A stretch of 64,000 nt of DNA from Saprospiraceae bacterium (lineage in GTDB: Bacteria > Bacteroidota > Bacteroidia > Chitinophagales > Saprospiraceae), in NCBI GenBank assembly GCA_016715245.1, contig JADKAS010000001.1, positions 62,001 through 126,000 on the forward strand, read 5' to 3'. The first letter of the stretch is position 1. The number at the start of each line of letters is the position of its first letter. The position numbers were made by a program, and so were the translations under genes. A model generated the notes under the pieces. The model was given only the letters and a program-made list of their open reading frames with translations, searched no databases and was not told the DNA's origin. Below, one piece after another: positions 1 through 8,674 of this stretch.

Positions 1-212
1 AATCTCTGTTATCAATTTGTTGACATTGAAAAGCCAGTCTGTTTTTCTTCCTTTCATGAGTAATAACGTTCAAGTAATTGCCTAGTGCGGTTTTCCGGAA
101 TGATTAACTATCCACCTACTGTAAAGTTTATTAGAAGCAAAAATACTCAATTTTAGCCATTCAACCCGCATTACACGTAAACAATGTTCAAGCCGTTTTC
201 AATTTAGAATCG
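1..212. other. Left edge, no gene identified
   Basis: I see no supported gene here. A short minus-strand reading frame beginning with ATG at 57-55 runs off the left edge, but its 19 residues are too few to judge. The rest is AT-rich without a recognisable RNA gene or terminator. Confidence 0.4.
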
Positions 213-797
213 TTATCTTTCCTCCGTCTTGATAGTGGATGATATCAAGATATGCGAAAGGATAAGCAAAACATTAGTGGCGTGGGCAAATAGGTCAATG
301 CGGGGGATCCGGCCAAGCGGGAATGATATTCCTGCAATAATAAACAATATTCCAATCCATAGCGTAACTGACTTAGTGCGAATTAAGGCTATGCCTATAG
401 CTATAATACTTAAAGGGAAAAGCGCTCCGGGAATAAAAAGTGAAAAAATCAAGGGCAACCCAATTTTTGATGCCAACGCTGTTGACTCTTCATTGGTTGT
501 GATGCCCATTGCTTCTGTGTAAATACCGTCATATCCAAATCCTGCACCGCCTATCATGGCATACACTACAATCAAAAAACCAATGGCGCTGAACACCGGC
601 AACTTAGACTTTGTATAATCTAATAGGCCTTTAAAAGCAACAATCCAAAAAGCAAAGGCAAGCACCTGAAGCAACCCAGCAGTGGAGGTTACTAACCCGT
701 TTTCCCAATAAAACTGGGCAATGGCTACCAAGACGGGAGCTGCAATCATAGAAACCTTCCAGATATTGTGTTCGAGTTCAGATTTTTTGTTCATCAT
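213..797 (-). CDS. Six-helix membrane protein of unknown function
   Basis: A predicted inner-membrane protein of about 194 residues. I do not recognise the family. It has a short polar N-terminus (MMNKKSELEHNIWK) and then about six hydrophobic segments, the last followed by a short basic and acidic tail. I place the start at the ATG at 797-795. The longer frame from 833 would run back into the end of the upstream cupin gene, and a second ATG follows immediately. Only 13 bases separate it from the cupin stop, so the two genes probably share one transcript driven from the operator region near 1400. Function is unknown; co-regulation with the cupin under a TetR repressor is an inference from layout. 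Confidence 0.7.
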   Translation of the reverse strand: MMNKKSELEHNIWKVSMIAAPVLVAIAQFYWENGLVTSTAGLLQVLAFAFWIVAFKGLLDYTKSKLPVFSAIGFLIVVYAMIGGAGFGYDGIYTEAMGITTNEESTALASKIGLPLIFSLFIPGALFPLSIIAIGIALIRTKSVTLWIGILFIIAGISFPLGRIPRIDLFAHATNVLLILSHILISSTIKTEER

Positions 798-810
798 GCA
801 TTTTTTTAGG

Positions 811-1368
811 TTATTTAATTGGTAATGGAGCATTTTTAAAGTGTTTGTATTTTCCCAGTAGTTTTCCGACTACGACGATAATAGGGAAAATTACCTTTTT
901 GACAAACGGAGGTATGTCTTTAAGGTCGTACTCCGATTTGTATCGGGTTATCAAATAAGCACTGTCAAAAGGGTTGCCTTCTGGTTTGCCCGCTTTATTC
1001 ATTGAATTGTAAATACCAGTGAGGAAGTAGTCAAGCGAATTGGCCGGTTTTACCCATCCTTCGCATTCCATGATATCGTCTCCAGCATTCCAAAATCGGT
1101 GCATCTGACCTTTCGGGAAAACGACAGATTCTCCTTCTGTAAGGTATTGTTCCGGTTTTCCGGCAATTTGATATCTCATTTTCCCTTTCTTCACAGTAAG
1201 GCTTTCATCTTGTTTGAAATGAACGTGAAAGGGTGGTCCGGCTTTTGGCGCAATTTTATTTTTGACAAGTATTTTCTCAACCCCATCCTCTTCTACAATA
1301 GAATAAAAGGTCAGTTCTTCACCATTGATATTGGTGATGGTGTGTGGTAACTTGAATGGATATTTCAT
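811..1368 (-). CDS. Cupin-domain protein
   Basis: A 185-residue protein with one cupin beta-barrel. Motif 1 reads GPPFHVHFKQDES (HxH then E) and motif 2 reads FPKGQMHRFWN (PxG, H, N), so the usual metal ligands, three His and one Glu, are present. After the barrel, around residues 150-175, lies a mixed basic and hydrophobic stretch (VKKVIFPIIVVVGKLLGK) that may associate with the membrane. Substrate is not evident; such cupins range from sugar isomerases to binding proteins. It is divergent from the TetR regulator, shares the palindromic control region with it, and precedes the six-helix membrane gene by 13 bases. A small-molecule-responsive operon is likely, with the inducer unknown. Confidence 0.8.
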   Translation of the reverse strand: MKYPFKLPHTITNINGEELTFYSIVEEDGVEKILVKNKIAPKAGPPFHVHFKQDESLTVKKGKMRYQIAGKPEQYLTEGESVVFPKGQMHRFWNAGDDIMECEGWVKPANSLDYFLTGIYNSMNKAGKPEGNPFDSAYLITRYKSEYDLKDIPPFVKKVIFPIIVVVGKLLGKYKHFKNAPLPIK

Positions 1369-1387
1369 CAGGGTTCATTTTTTTTGG

Positions 1388-1414
1388 CAAATATAGTACA
1401 ATGTACTATATTTG
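1388..1414. promoter_or_regulatory. 27-bp palindromic operator with mirrored -7 elements
   Basis: A perfect palindrome around one central base, with arms CAAATATAGTACA and TGTACTATATTTG. Each end reads TATATTTG outward, which matches the Bacteroidota -7 element TAnnTTTG on both strands. The site could therefore hold two outward promoters and the repressor site in one element. It lies 19 bases upstream of the cupin ATG and 48 upstream of the TetR ATG. The obvious candidate protein is the adjacent TetR regulator (inference). Confidence 0.75.
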
Positions 1415-1437
1415 TGCAAGTTTTTTGAGGAAAAATT

Positions 1438-1448
1438 GTACATTGTAC
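1438..1448. promoter_or_regulatory. Second operator core
   Basis: An 11-base palindrome GTACATTGTAC, identical in form to the core GTACA-A-TGTAC of the larger palindrome. The centres are 42 bases apart (1401 and 1443), about four helical turns, which would place two repressor dimers on the same DNA face. It sits 14 bases before the TetR start codon, as expected for autorepression. Confidence 0.65.
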
Positions 1449-1462
1449 TAAATATTATTTAA

Positions 1463-2086
1463 ATGACAGAAAAACAGATACTTAAATCATCGCTTAAGCT
1501 CTTCAATGAAAGAGGATATCATGATGTGGGTATGCGGGAGATTGCACGGGAACTGAACTTAAGTCCGGGCAATGTCACTTATTACTTTAAAAAGAAGGAT
1601 GATATTCTCTTTACATTACTTCAAGAATATTCCGATCAAAACACTACGTTTTATGAAAAATACCACACTGAATCTGCATCTATTGCCGGCTTTTTAGGCT
1701 TAATGAAGAATATTTTTTATTCGCAATACCAATACCGTGGGGTGTATATCGGAAACTATATTGTTCAAAAGGAATTTCAATCTACAGACTCGATTAACTA
1801 TAAAAGTACTTCAGAACGTAGAAAGCAGACCTTTCAGAAAATGTTCACTGACTTGAGAGCGGAAGGACACATTAATGCAAATGATGATGATATAGATTTT
1901 TTGGTGTCATTTATTACCTTGTTTGGCAGATTTTGGATTTCTGAAGCAACGATCTTTGATAAAAGTCCAGATGTGACCCAGGCTATAAAACATTATATAC
2001 GCTTGTTAGTCAAAGAATTGTCCCTATTTGCAACAGAACGAGGTAAGCTGTCTATTGAGCAGTTCAAAAAAGAGGAATTTGGTTAA
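1463..2086 (+). CDS. TetR-family transcriptional regulator
   Basis: A 207-residue one-component repressor. The N-terminal helix-turn-helix spans roughly residues 8-50, with the typical recognition part MREIARELNLSPGNVTYYF followed by KKKDDIL. The C-terminal 150 residues are helical and variable, as expected for the ligand-binding and dimerisation part. ATG at 1463 follows the second palindrome closely. The divergent cupin operon and the two GTACAwTGTAC palindromes make it the probable repressor of both itself and the cupin/membrane genes. The ligand is not deducible. Confidence 0.88.
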   Translation: MTEKQILKSSLKLFNERGYHDVGMREIARELNLSPGNVTYYFKKKDDILFTLLQEYSDQNTTFYEKYHTESASIAGFLGLMKNIFYSQYQYRGVYIGNYIVQKEFQSTDSINYKSTSERRKQTFQKMFTDLRAEGHINANDDDIDFLVSFITLFGRFWISEATIFDKSPDVTQAIKHYIRLLVKELSLFATERGKLSIEQFKKEEFG

Positions 2087-2701
2087 ATCGCTAATAACGC
2101 CATTCTTCCGTCGAAACGGGACAAGTTGTCTGAAAACTACCATTTCCCATTCAAAAGTAGGTAAAAAGCGGATGATTTAGGTGCTTTTAAAGTGACATTT
2201 TGTTTTTGATGATGTAAAAGGTCTGAAATGTTGGTGATTCAATTTATGCATGGACAGGTGGTCTTCATTACTCAGGAATGTGTGGTTCACTTTACTCCGG
2301 AATACTCATTCCGTCACCCGGCAGTATCATCCCTCTGAAGTTGCACCTCTGCAGTGTTCCAGTCCGTTTACTCTTTCGTCGCAAAAATACAATTAATCAC
2401 TTTATTACTCAAATATTGAAGAGCATATCAGACTTTAAAACAGACGTGGTAGAGGAGGCTGAAAAATCAACTGCTACATCGCCAAGCAGGAAGCTGATAT
2501 TTTATGGCTCTATTATCATACAGATGCTGGTAGTCTCGTTATTATGCAACGAGAGCTACATATACTGACCGTCCTGTCTTCATAGGGAAGCTTGAGTATA
2601 GAGTCAAAAAACAATAAAATATGCAATAAATAAAATTAACATATTATATTTGTCCTGGGTTGGGAGGCTTTACATAGAAGGTGCTGTTATGCGTTGGCCA
2701 T
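2087..2701. other. 615-bp gap with decayed repeats, no intact gene
   Basis: No convincing coding sequence. A 96-codon open frame at 2278-2568 has poor composition and no recognisable motif. Three 24-base-spaced repeats at 2234-2303 resemble the multiple terminal repeats of IS21-type elements, so this may be the scar of a lost insertion (weak inference). I see no terminator for the TetR gene. Confidence 0.4.
2234..2303. repeat. Three imperfect 24-bp-period repeats
   Basis: Units start at 2234 (GTGATTCAATTT), 2258 (GTGGTCTTCATT) and 2282 (GTGGTTCACTTT); the last two end in CAGGAATGT and CCGGAATAC. The exact 24-base period and the GTGGTTCAxTTT...CCGGAAT consensus recall terminal repeats of IS21-family elements. 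No istA or istB coding remnant is visible beside them. Confidence 0.4.
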
Positions 2702-3220
2702 CTACTCAAGTTGTCTGACTTCAATTTTTTCAAGGCCTTTTATATACCTGCGTCCTGTTTTTAAGTCTGCTGTCGAAATGAATATAATTCTTTGATCCAC
2801 GTCGTAAAGTTTCTTTCCTTCCATTTCTGTCACTATGAAAAAATTGTTTCCTGTCTCGGTGTTATAAATTTCATTCCACGAAAAAACTACTCTGTATCCG
2901 TCTGAAGCAATAAAGACAAAGTAAAATTCATTGAGAAACTTCGGCTTGTCATAAACATATATAATTGAGGCAAGCAAAGTCTTGAGGGGAACGCCACTCA
3001 TGCCAGTCAATGTGTCTTTAACTTCTCCATTATGATTGAAAATTATTTGGTCTTTTATGTCAGTACTAGGAAATGTGTCAAGGTCAGCCAATGTAAATGT
3101 AGTTGGATTTTTTATTTTGCCCGTCACAAGGAATGAATCGGTCTGTAAGATTGTCCTTTGTCCGTTCACTGAGAAGTTTGTCAGTATGGCAATTGTCAAA
3201 ATTAGAATTCTTATTTTCAT
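2702..3220 (-). CDS. Secreted sulfite-oxidase-fold (molybdopterin-binding-like) protein
   Basis: A 172-residue protein with a signal peptide (residues 1-20, ending FSVNGQ), so it acts in the periplasm or outside. Residues about 30-170 resemble the oxidoreductase molybdopterin-binding fold of sulfite oxidase and YedY: LVTGKIKNPTTFTLADL near the N-terminus, SGVPLKTLL in the middle and a C-terminal RYIKGLEKIEV strand. There is no cysteine anywhere in the protein, so the cysteine that coordinates molybdenum in true enzymes is absent; catalysis through Mo-cofactor is therefore unlikely. Stand-alone forms of this size exist in many bacteria with unknown roles. It lies next to an insertion-sequence remnant and has no operon partner. 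Confidence 0.65.
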   Translation of the reverse strand: MKIRILILTIAILTNFSVNGQRTILQTDSFLVTGKIKNPTTFTLADLDTFPSTDIKDQIIFNHNGEVKDTLTGMSGVPLKTLLASIIYVYDKPKFLNEFYFVFIASDGYRVVFSWNEIYNTETGNNFFIVTEMEGKKLYDVDQRIIFISTADLKTGRRYIKGLEKIEVRQLE

Positions 3221-3296
3221 ATATTGTCTGTTTTTTTTGGCTTACGTTTAACCTTTTGCAGCTACCCGAAGGGCGGGACTTTTACCACTCCTGATA

Positions 3297-3315
3297 GCTC
3301 CTAGATTCCGCAACT
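3297..3315 (+). repeat. Left inverted repeat of the IS
   Basis: Reads GCTCCTAGATTCCGCAACT and is the exact reverse complement of 4781-4799. The two ends diverge just inside this point. Confidence 0.85.
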
Positions 3316-3543
3316 TAGCTAGTTGATTTAAAAAAATGATGGTTTTAGGGTTATTTTGACAATGGAATTTCCTTTTACTAAGTGAAGTGCCTTCTTTTGG
3401 TTTCTTTTTAGTCTATAGAATAGCTTAGTTGTGGTAAAAAACGAATAAAATTTAAGTACAGGACACCTATCCCTGTCTTAGAGAAGATTTATTGCAGTTT
3501 TTTTTGTGATCTTATACTTGCAGAGGTATTTTGCCGTATACCC

Positions 3544-4690
3544 TTAGATACCATTGTCTGGATGCTTTTTCCAAACTGCTGGAATGGCTATGAAATTAAA
3601 AATAAAACGTTTCATTCTGTAGTGAATGTTTACATTTTTATAAACCTTCGATAGATTAGATATAACCACGTTGTAAAGGTTGCGACAAATCGCACTAAAA
3701 TATAAGAATACAGTATTTTTGACAAGTTTGAAAATGGTAGATAATTCCAACCAAAATCGTTTTTCAAAATATCAAATTGTTTCTCACAAGCGCCTCTTCG
3801 ATTATAACATTTGATAGCTTCATCCAAGGATGAAGAAAAGTCATTTGTCACAATGGCATGATAGTCGTAAGACTCGTTGGTAAAACATGTTGAGCTGCCC
3901 GTCTTTTTCTCAGTTTTTTCTTGACCAGGAGCCTGTATTTATTATCTCTATTGCCTTGTTGTGCAAAGGGTCTGTACTCTATTTCCCTATATAAACATCT
4001 TCTCCTGTTTGATCTTTAGTTTTAATCCAATCCTCAATCAAGGCAAAATATTTTCCACATAACTGTTTCTTGCCCCGATATAAAAGGATGTAACGTTTTT
4101 CTCCACCAATTTTACAACATCATACTGGTAAGAAGCGGCATCTGCCCTGAATTTGTCAATTCTTGAGATGTTATTGTCTTTCAAATGTTGGAACATTCTT
4201 TCCAAGGTATCCAATTGAAAGGCCTTAGCGTCACTATTTCCGTTTCTGTTTTCAATATATAAAACGTTTTGCTCGTTTAAGATACCTACGCCAAGGTTGA
4301 TAGCCATAATCACGCTTGTAGGTCATTTTACACCCTTCTTTTTTCCGTGAAAATAATGGTGTTATCATAATCAAGGACCACTTCATCTTTATTAAACTCA
4401 CCAAGCTTCTTCAGTAACTTAATGTTCATATCAGTCATGGTCTGGTTGATATTATACTGGTGTTCTACATTACCTCGTTTCGTATTACAAAGCAATTGGT
4501 CAGTACAAAGATCACCCATCCTACGAAGTAAAGTGTCTTAAAAAATATCTCTCCAACTATAGGAGGACTTTGGGCTTAAAGAAGGTAAATTATCATATAA
4601 AATATTGCCAATTTTCAATTTATCAAATTCTTGAAGAACAAAATTTACTCCTCCAAATGCGTTAATATTATTAGAATATCGTACTTTCAT
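3544..4690 (-). pseudogene. IS1380-family transposase, broken
   Basis: Minus-strand remnant of a roughly 380-430 residue transposase starting at ATG 4690-4688. Recognisable blocks in order are DYDNTIIFTEK (catalytic Asp region), ENRNGNSDAKAFQLDTLERM, DKFRADAASYQYDV, FYIGARNSYVE, CYNRRGACEKQFDILKNDFG (C-terminal catalytic Glu region) and RFIFNFIAIPAVW. An in-frame TAA lies near 4538, just before the MGDLCTDQ block. Frame changes occur near 4320, between about 4038 and 3851, and near 3700. The C-terminal end is approximate. Non-functional. Confidence 0.8.
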
Positions 4691-4780
4691 GACACTTATT
4701 GTTAGCAACACCAATATAGGTGAATAAGTACAAAAGGCAAAATGTTATTAATCAACATTTTGCCTTATTTTTTAACAACT

Positions 4781-4799
4781 AGTTGCGGAATCTAGGAGC
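4781..4799 (-). repeat. Right inverted repeat of the IS
   Basis: Reverse complement of 3297-3315 over all 19 bases. Inside it lies the inverted sequence CAACTAGTTG. Confidence 0.85.
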
Positions 4800-4889
4800 C
4801 ATCGGGATATTTAACCAAGGAACCGCCACTTTTTGGTAGCATTTATGTAAAAGCATATCTTAGCTCAAAAGCTATTCCCAAAGAGGCTC

Positions 4890-5108
4890 TTACTTCTTTA
4901 TTACTTTATAGGTTTTAGTTCCTGATTCAGAAGTTAGTAAAACTAAATATATTCCACTTTGAAAATTAGAAAAATCAATATTTGTATTTTCGTCATTCAA
5001 GACACTAGAATATAGTTTTTGTCCTAAAATTGAATATATTTCAGCTATTGCATTTTTGATTTCTGAACTTATGATGGTTAATTCATTCGTAACAGGATTT
5101 GGAAACAA
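4890..5108 (-). CDS. Type IX secretion sorting domain, out-of-frame tail of the GH16 protein
   Basis: Encodes a C-terminal type A sorting domain of about 75 residues: FPNPVTNELTI, a middle IYSILGQKLYS and the end FQSGIYLVLLTSESGTKTYK. Such domains direct passage through the outer membrane and are then cleaved. A lone sorting domain with no signal peptide makes no sense, and the frame continues the upstream GH16 gene if one C is removed from the CCCC run at about 5120 (giving IPKIKLFPNP across the joint). It is best read as the 3' end of the glucanase gene. Confidence 0.75.
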   Translation of the reverse strand: MFPNPVTNELTIISSEIKNAIAEIYSILGQKLYSSVLNDENTNIDFSNFQSGIYLVLLTSESGTKTYKVIKK

Positions 5109-5115
5109 TTTAATT

Positions 5116-6486
5116 TTAGGGGATTGTAATGGCAGCAGTGCTTAATACGTCTTTCTGATATACTCTTACATAATCTATTTCCATAGTTGATTGAATAAAA
5201 TTTTGTGTTACACTAGGTTCAATTGCAATATTTAGTAGTAAGTATTGTTCAGCATCAAACGGCCAGGTGTATGGGTTTTTTATTGTTGGATTATAGCTTA
5301 AATGGTTGATCCCATTGACACTAAATGTTATACTTTGTTCATTCCATTCAACAGCATAAATATTAAATTCATTTGACACATCTGGTTTATATTGTGCATT
5401 AGATATGTATTCACCAATAGATAAATTTCCATTTATTGGATGGTGCACGGCACTGGAAATTACATTTTGATTGGTTCCCCAATGTTCCATAATATCTATT
5501 TCTCCACAGGCAGGCCAATTAGTAGTTCCATATGTGCCGGTCCAAAAACCTCCGGGCTCTTTAATATTCCTCCCAAGCATCCATATTGCTGGCCATGTTC
5601 CAGCTCCTGTTGGTAATTTAGCACGAACTTCGACTCGTCCATATTTAAAAGCAAATTTAGAATTTAATCTGGCTGATGTAAATTGTTTTGTTTGTCCTTG
5701 ATTTGTGAATAATTCTCTTTTTGCTACAATGTTCAGAAAGCCATTAGAACAATATGAATTAGTTGCACTGTTTGTATAGTGTTGTAATTCGTTATTGTAC
5801 CAACTAATTCCATTTGGTAGTTGAGTTTGATGAAACCAATTTAAACTATTAACTGCACCATTTCCATCAAATTCATCACTCCAAACCAGATTGTTACATG
5901 TAGAAATTGCGCCGGAATATAAAAAATCATCAATGTAAGCTAGCACATTTGAGGTATTATTTTCTCCATTTAATTGAATTAAAACCCGGCTAAAATCCCA
6001 TCTGTTTAGTGGATTTATTGAGTTGGGATTGAAATTTTTAAAAGCATCTGTAGCAAAATTAAATGTTATTGTTTGCCATTGGTTCAAAAGTATGGGCTTA
6101 ATAATTTCGCATTGAGTTGACCAAGGTTCAGCGATAGAACCATTTTGAAGTTTTAATGAAATCTGATTGTTTTGGTTTCCTGTAATTCCATTTGAAGGCA
6201 CATATACTTTTAAAGAAAACACACTACTTGTCAATAAATTAAAATTAAAACCAGCATCAAATCCTACATTAGCATACAGTCCACCAACATCTGAATATTT
6301 TAAAACTTTTGCAGAGGTGTTAATTCCAATCGGATAAGGGTTGTTGAAATGAGTATCTATAATACAATCATCACCAAACCAAGAAGGAATACTGCTGGTT
6401 CCTTCAAAATCGTCTTGTGAAATCTGGGTTTGAGAAAATAATGTGACACAAAAAAATAAAAATAAAAGTGAAATAATTGTACGCAT
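5116..6486 (-). CDS. Secreted GH16 beta-glucanase, frameshifted before its sorting domain
   Basis: A 456-residue open frame; about 531 residues if joined to the sorting domain at 4890-5108. Signal peptide at residues 1-19 (ending TLFSQTQ). Residues about 20-190 form a beta-rich carbohydrate-binding-like module. Residues about 195-450 are a GH16 catalytic domain with the diagnostic GEIDIMEHWG (nucleophile and acid/base glutamates) and WPAIWMLG. GH16 enzymes of this type cleave beta-1,3 or beta-1,3-1,4 glucans such as laminarin; the exact substrate cannot be read here. The stop at 5116-5118 arises from a one-base surplus in a CCCC run. As written the product would lack the T9SS signal and stay in the periplasm. 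The gene is monocistronic and next to an IS. Confidence 0.85.
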   Translation of the reverse strand: MRTIISLLFLFFCVTLFSQTQISQDDFEGTSSIPSWFGDDCIIDTHFNNPYPIGINTSAKVLKYSDVGGLYANVGFDAGFNFNLLTSSVFSLKVYVPSNGITGNQNNQISLKLQNGSIAEPWSTQCEIIKPILLNQWQTITFNFATDAFKNFNPNSINPLNRWDFSRVLIQLNGENNTSNVLAYIDDFLYSGAISTCNNLVWSDEFDGNGAVNSLNWFHQTQLPNGISWYNNELQHYTNSATNSYCSNGFLNIVAKRELFTNQGQTKQFTSARLNSKFAFKYGRVEVRAKLPTGAGTWPAIWMLGRNIKEPGGFWTGTYGTTNWPACGEIDIMEHWGTNQNVISSAVHHPINGNLSIGEYISNAQYKPDVSNEFNIYAVEWNEQSITFSVNGINHLSYNPTIKNPYTWPFDAEQYLLLNIAIEPSVTQNFIQSTMEIDYVRVYQKDVLSTAAITIP

Positions 6487-6720
6487 GTTATCTATTTTTA
6501 ATTTGTTCTAATCAATGGTTCTTAATTTTCAGTCAACCTATTTTAGGACGAGCGGGGCGCAAACTTTGCGGGTAACTATTTAATCTGCGATACAAATAAA
6601 TATAAATTGTCTTAATAATTCAAATTTTTTGTCATTTATTATACCTTTAGCAAAGTAAAGTCAAACAAATCAATGATTTGATACGTCAAAGGTGTTCGTA
6701 TGATCATTCACACCAAAATA

Positions 6721-6754
6721 AAACAGGAAACCTGCGACGGTTTCCTGTTTTTTT
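6721..6754 (-). terminator. Hairpin terminator after the symporter gene
   Basis: A perfect 12-base stem AAACAGGAAACC / GGTTTCCTGTTT with loop TGCGAC. On the minus strand it is followed by a T-rich TATTTTGG and lies 23 bases after the symporter stop; on the plus strand it is followed by a run of Ts, so it could work both ways. The remainder of 6487-6720 is AT-rich and would hold the GH16 promoter, which I could not pin down. Confidence 0.75.
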
Positions 6755-6772
6755 ATACGGCTCGTATACCGT

Positions 6773-8428
6773 TTATTTTTTATTTTTAATGACAGCCAGA
6801 TATCGCGCCAACTCTTCTTTGACTTTTGGGAATAAAATGAGCAAGCCTACCATATTCGGAAATACCATACCCAAAATCATCGCATCAGAAAAATCCCAGA
6901 TGGACTGCATATTGGCTGAGGCACCGATGACAATAAAAATTAAAAATATAATTTTATACGTCATTTCCATGCCTTTGCTTTTACCGAATAAATACATCCA
7001 TGCCTGTTGCCCGTAATATGACCACGAAATCATCGTCGAAATCGCAAAAAGGAAAATGGCAATCGTCAGCACGATAGGAAACCAGGAAATAGTTTGTTCA
7101 AAGGCAAGGGAAGTTAAGGTAGCACCCTGATAAACTGTACCGTTGATGGTTACTGCTGCCTGGCCATATTCAAAGAAATTTCCTTCGTTGAACGTGACAA
7201 TGACCAAAGCGGTCATGGTACAAATGACGACCGTATCGATAAAAGGTTCCAGCAAAGAAACAAGTCCTTCAGAAGCACTGTATTTGGTCTTTACCGCCGA
7301 ATGTGCGATGGATGCTGAACCGGCGCCAGCTTCATTTGAAAAAGCAGCTCTTCTGAAACCGATTACCATTACGCCTATCATCCCTCCAATACCTGCCTGT
7401 GGATTAAAAGCACCTTCTATAATTAGAGCGATCGCATCATCCATATATGAAAAATGAGATAATATAACGACTAGACAGGCACCAATATATATAATGGCCA
7501 TAAAGGGAACCAGTTTTTCTGTTACCGATGCAATTCTTTTAATACCTCCAATGATGGTTATCCCCACAAGAACAGCGATAAAAATTCCGATGATAAATCC
7601 TGAAGAACCTCCTGTCATTCCAAAGAGGCTAATCAATTGTTCTGCTGCCTGATTGGATTGTGCAGCATTTCCTCCTCCGAAAGAACCGCCGACACATAAA
7701 ATGGCAAATACTACGGCCAGAAATTTACCCAATCCGGTATATCCTTTTTCTTTTAATCCTTTCGATAAATAATACATCGGTCCACCGAATACCACCCCTT
7801 GTTTATTTATGTCTCTGTAGTGGACACCCAAAGTACATTCTACAAACTTGAGCGTCATTCCAAGTAATCCACTTACGATCATCCAGAAAGTTGCCCCGGG
7901 ACCTCCCAAAGAAACAGCCAGGGTCACACCTGCTATATTTCCAAGTCCGACAGTTCCGGACACCGCCGTTGCCAAAGCTTGAAAATGACTGACCTCTCCG
8001 TGGTGATGTTCGTCGCGAATGGTTTTGGCAATATCACCATCCACTGTAAACACCGTTTCTTCCGGATGTGTTTCAACGGCTCCGGTTTGTTCGATTTTAT
8101 CAAATTTTCCTCTGACAATCTGTATGGCTGTCCCAAAATTTCTGATATTGGGAAACCCAAAATAAAATGTAAAAAATAATCCACCTAAAGTTAGTATGAT
8201 AACAATTAAGGGTGCCTCAACACCTCCAATCGGTACCTGATAAAGAATGATTCCTCCTATAAATGCCGCAACAGGTTCAAACGCAGCATTTATTTTGTCG
8301 TCGATACCCATTTCCGGAGCATTGGTTTGAACTGTGGTTGACAAAGTATCTGAAGTCTGTGCGGATACATACCGGATCTGACTAAAAAACAAGATCAACA
8401 AAAAAAACATCACTTTTAAAGGCTTCAT
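6773..8428 (-). CDS. Sodium:alanine/amino-acid symporter (AGCS family)
   Basis: An inner-membrane secondary transporter that brings in alanine, glycine or a related amino acid with Na+. About 551 residues from the ATG at 8428-8426, which begins MKPLKVMFFLLILFFSQIR, a hydrophobic leader not found in shorter homologues. The longer frame from 8527 adds an unlikely Cys-rich stretch. Characteristic parts include the loop with EDEHHHGEVSHFQALATAVSG-type sequence (here RDEHHHGEVSHFQALATAVS), GTVGLGNIAGV, GGPGATFWM, and the conserved FSNEAGAGSASIAHSAVKT; ten or more membrane helices follow. It is a single gene ending at a strong hairpin. Confidence 0.88.
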   Translation of the reverse strand: MKPLKVMFFLLILFFSQIRYVSAQTSDTLSTTVQTNAPEMGIDDKINAAFEPVAAFIGGIILYQVPIGGVEAPLIVIILTLGGLFFTFYFGFPNIRNFGTAIQIVRGKFDKIEQTGAVETHPEETVFTVDGDIAKTIRDEHHHGEVSHFQALATAVSGTVGLGNIAGVTLAVSLGGPGATFWMIVSGLLGMTLKFVECTLGVHYRDINKQGVVFGGPMYYLSKGLKEKGYTGLGKFLAVVFAILCVGGSFGGGNAAQSNQAAEQLISLFGMTGGSSGFIIGIFIAVLVGITIIGGIKRIASVTEKLVPFMAIIYIGACLVVILSHFSYMDDAIALIIEGAFNPQAGIGGMIGVMVIGFRRAAFSNEAGAGSASIAHSAVKTKYSASEGLVSLLEPFIDTVVICTMTALVIVTFNEGNFFEYGQAAVTINGTVYQGATLTSLAFEQTISWFPIVLTIAIFLFAISTMISWSYYGQQAWMYLFGKSKGMEMTYKIIFLIFIVIGASANMQSIWDFSDAMILGMVFPNMVGLLILFPKVKEELARYLAVIKNKK

Positions 8429-8562
8429 TTGGTTGGTTTTACATGATTGATTACAAAATTTCGGGCAAGATATTGAATTTTTGTGAATTACAGGAAAGCA
8501 ATTAAAAATTATAATATTGAAAATCAATATTAACCGGGTTACAAACTACATGCTATTATTTT

Positions 8563-8602
8563 AAAAAAAAAATCACCGGACATTTAGAAAAGACCGGTGA
8601 TT
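8563..8602 (-). terminator. Rho-independent terminator
   Basis: Stem AATCACCGG / CCGGTGATT around an A-rich loop. Read on the minus strand it is followed by a run of about nine Ts, so it terminates the gene at 8675-9604. Confidence 0.8.
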
Positions 8603-8674
8603 ATATTAATTGAGTTATGAAAAGCCAAATATTTAATTCTGTAGTGGTAAAGGTTAATTATCTGAATTGCAGAA

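Larger units (their letters stand above)
3297..4799 (-). mobile_element. Decayed IS1380-family insertion sequence
   Basis: A 1.5-kb element bounded by perfect 19-base inverted repeats and holding a broken DDE transposase. If the element ends at CCTAG/CTAGG, the flanks read AGCT and AGCC, a 4-base target duplication with one mismatch, which fits the family. It separates the sulfite-oxidase-fold gene from the GH16 gene. The transposase has several lesions, so the element cannot move on its own, although the intact ends might still be mobilised by a related transposase. Confidence 0.75.

Noticed and set aside
2278..2568. 96-codon plus-strand frame
   Set aside because: Starts within the 24-base repeats, odd composition, no family likeness; probably chance.
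5116..5125. Phase variation of the GH16 sorting domain
   Set aside because: The C run is only four bases, too short for usual slippage-driven switching; error or point mutation is simpler.
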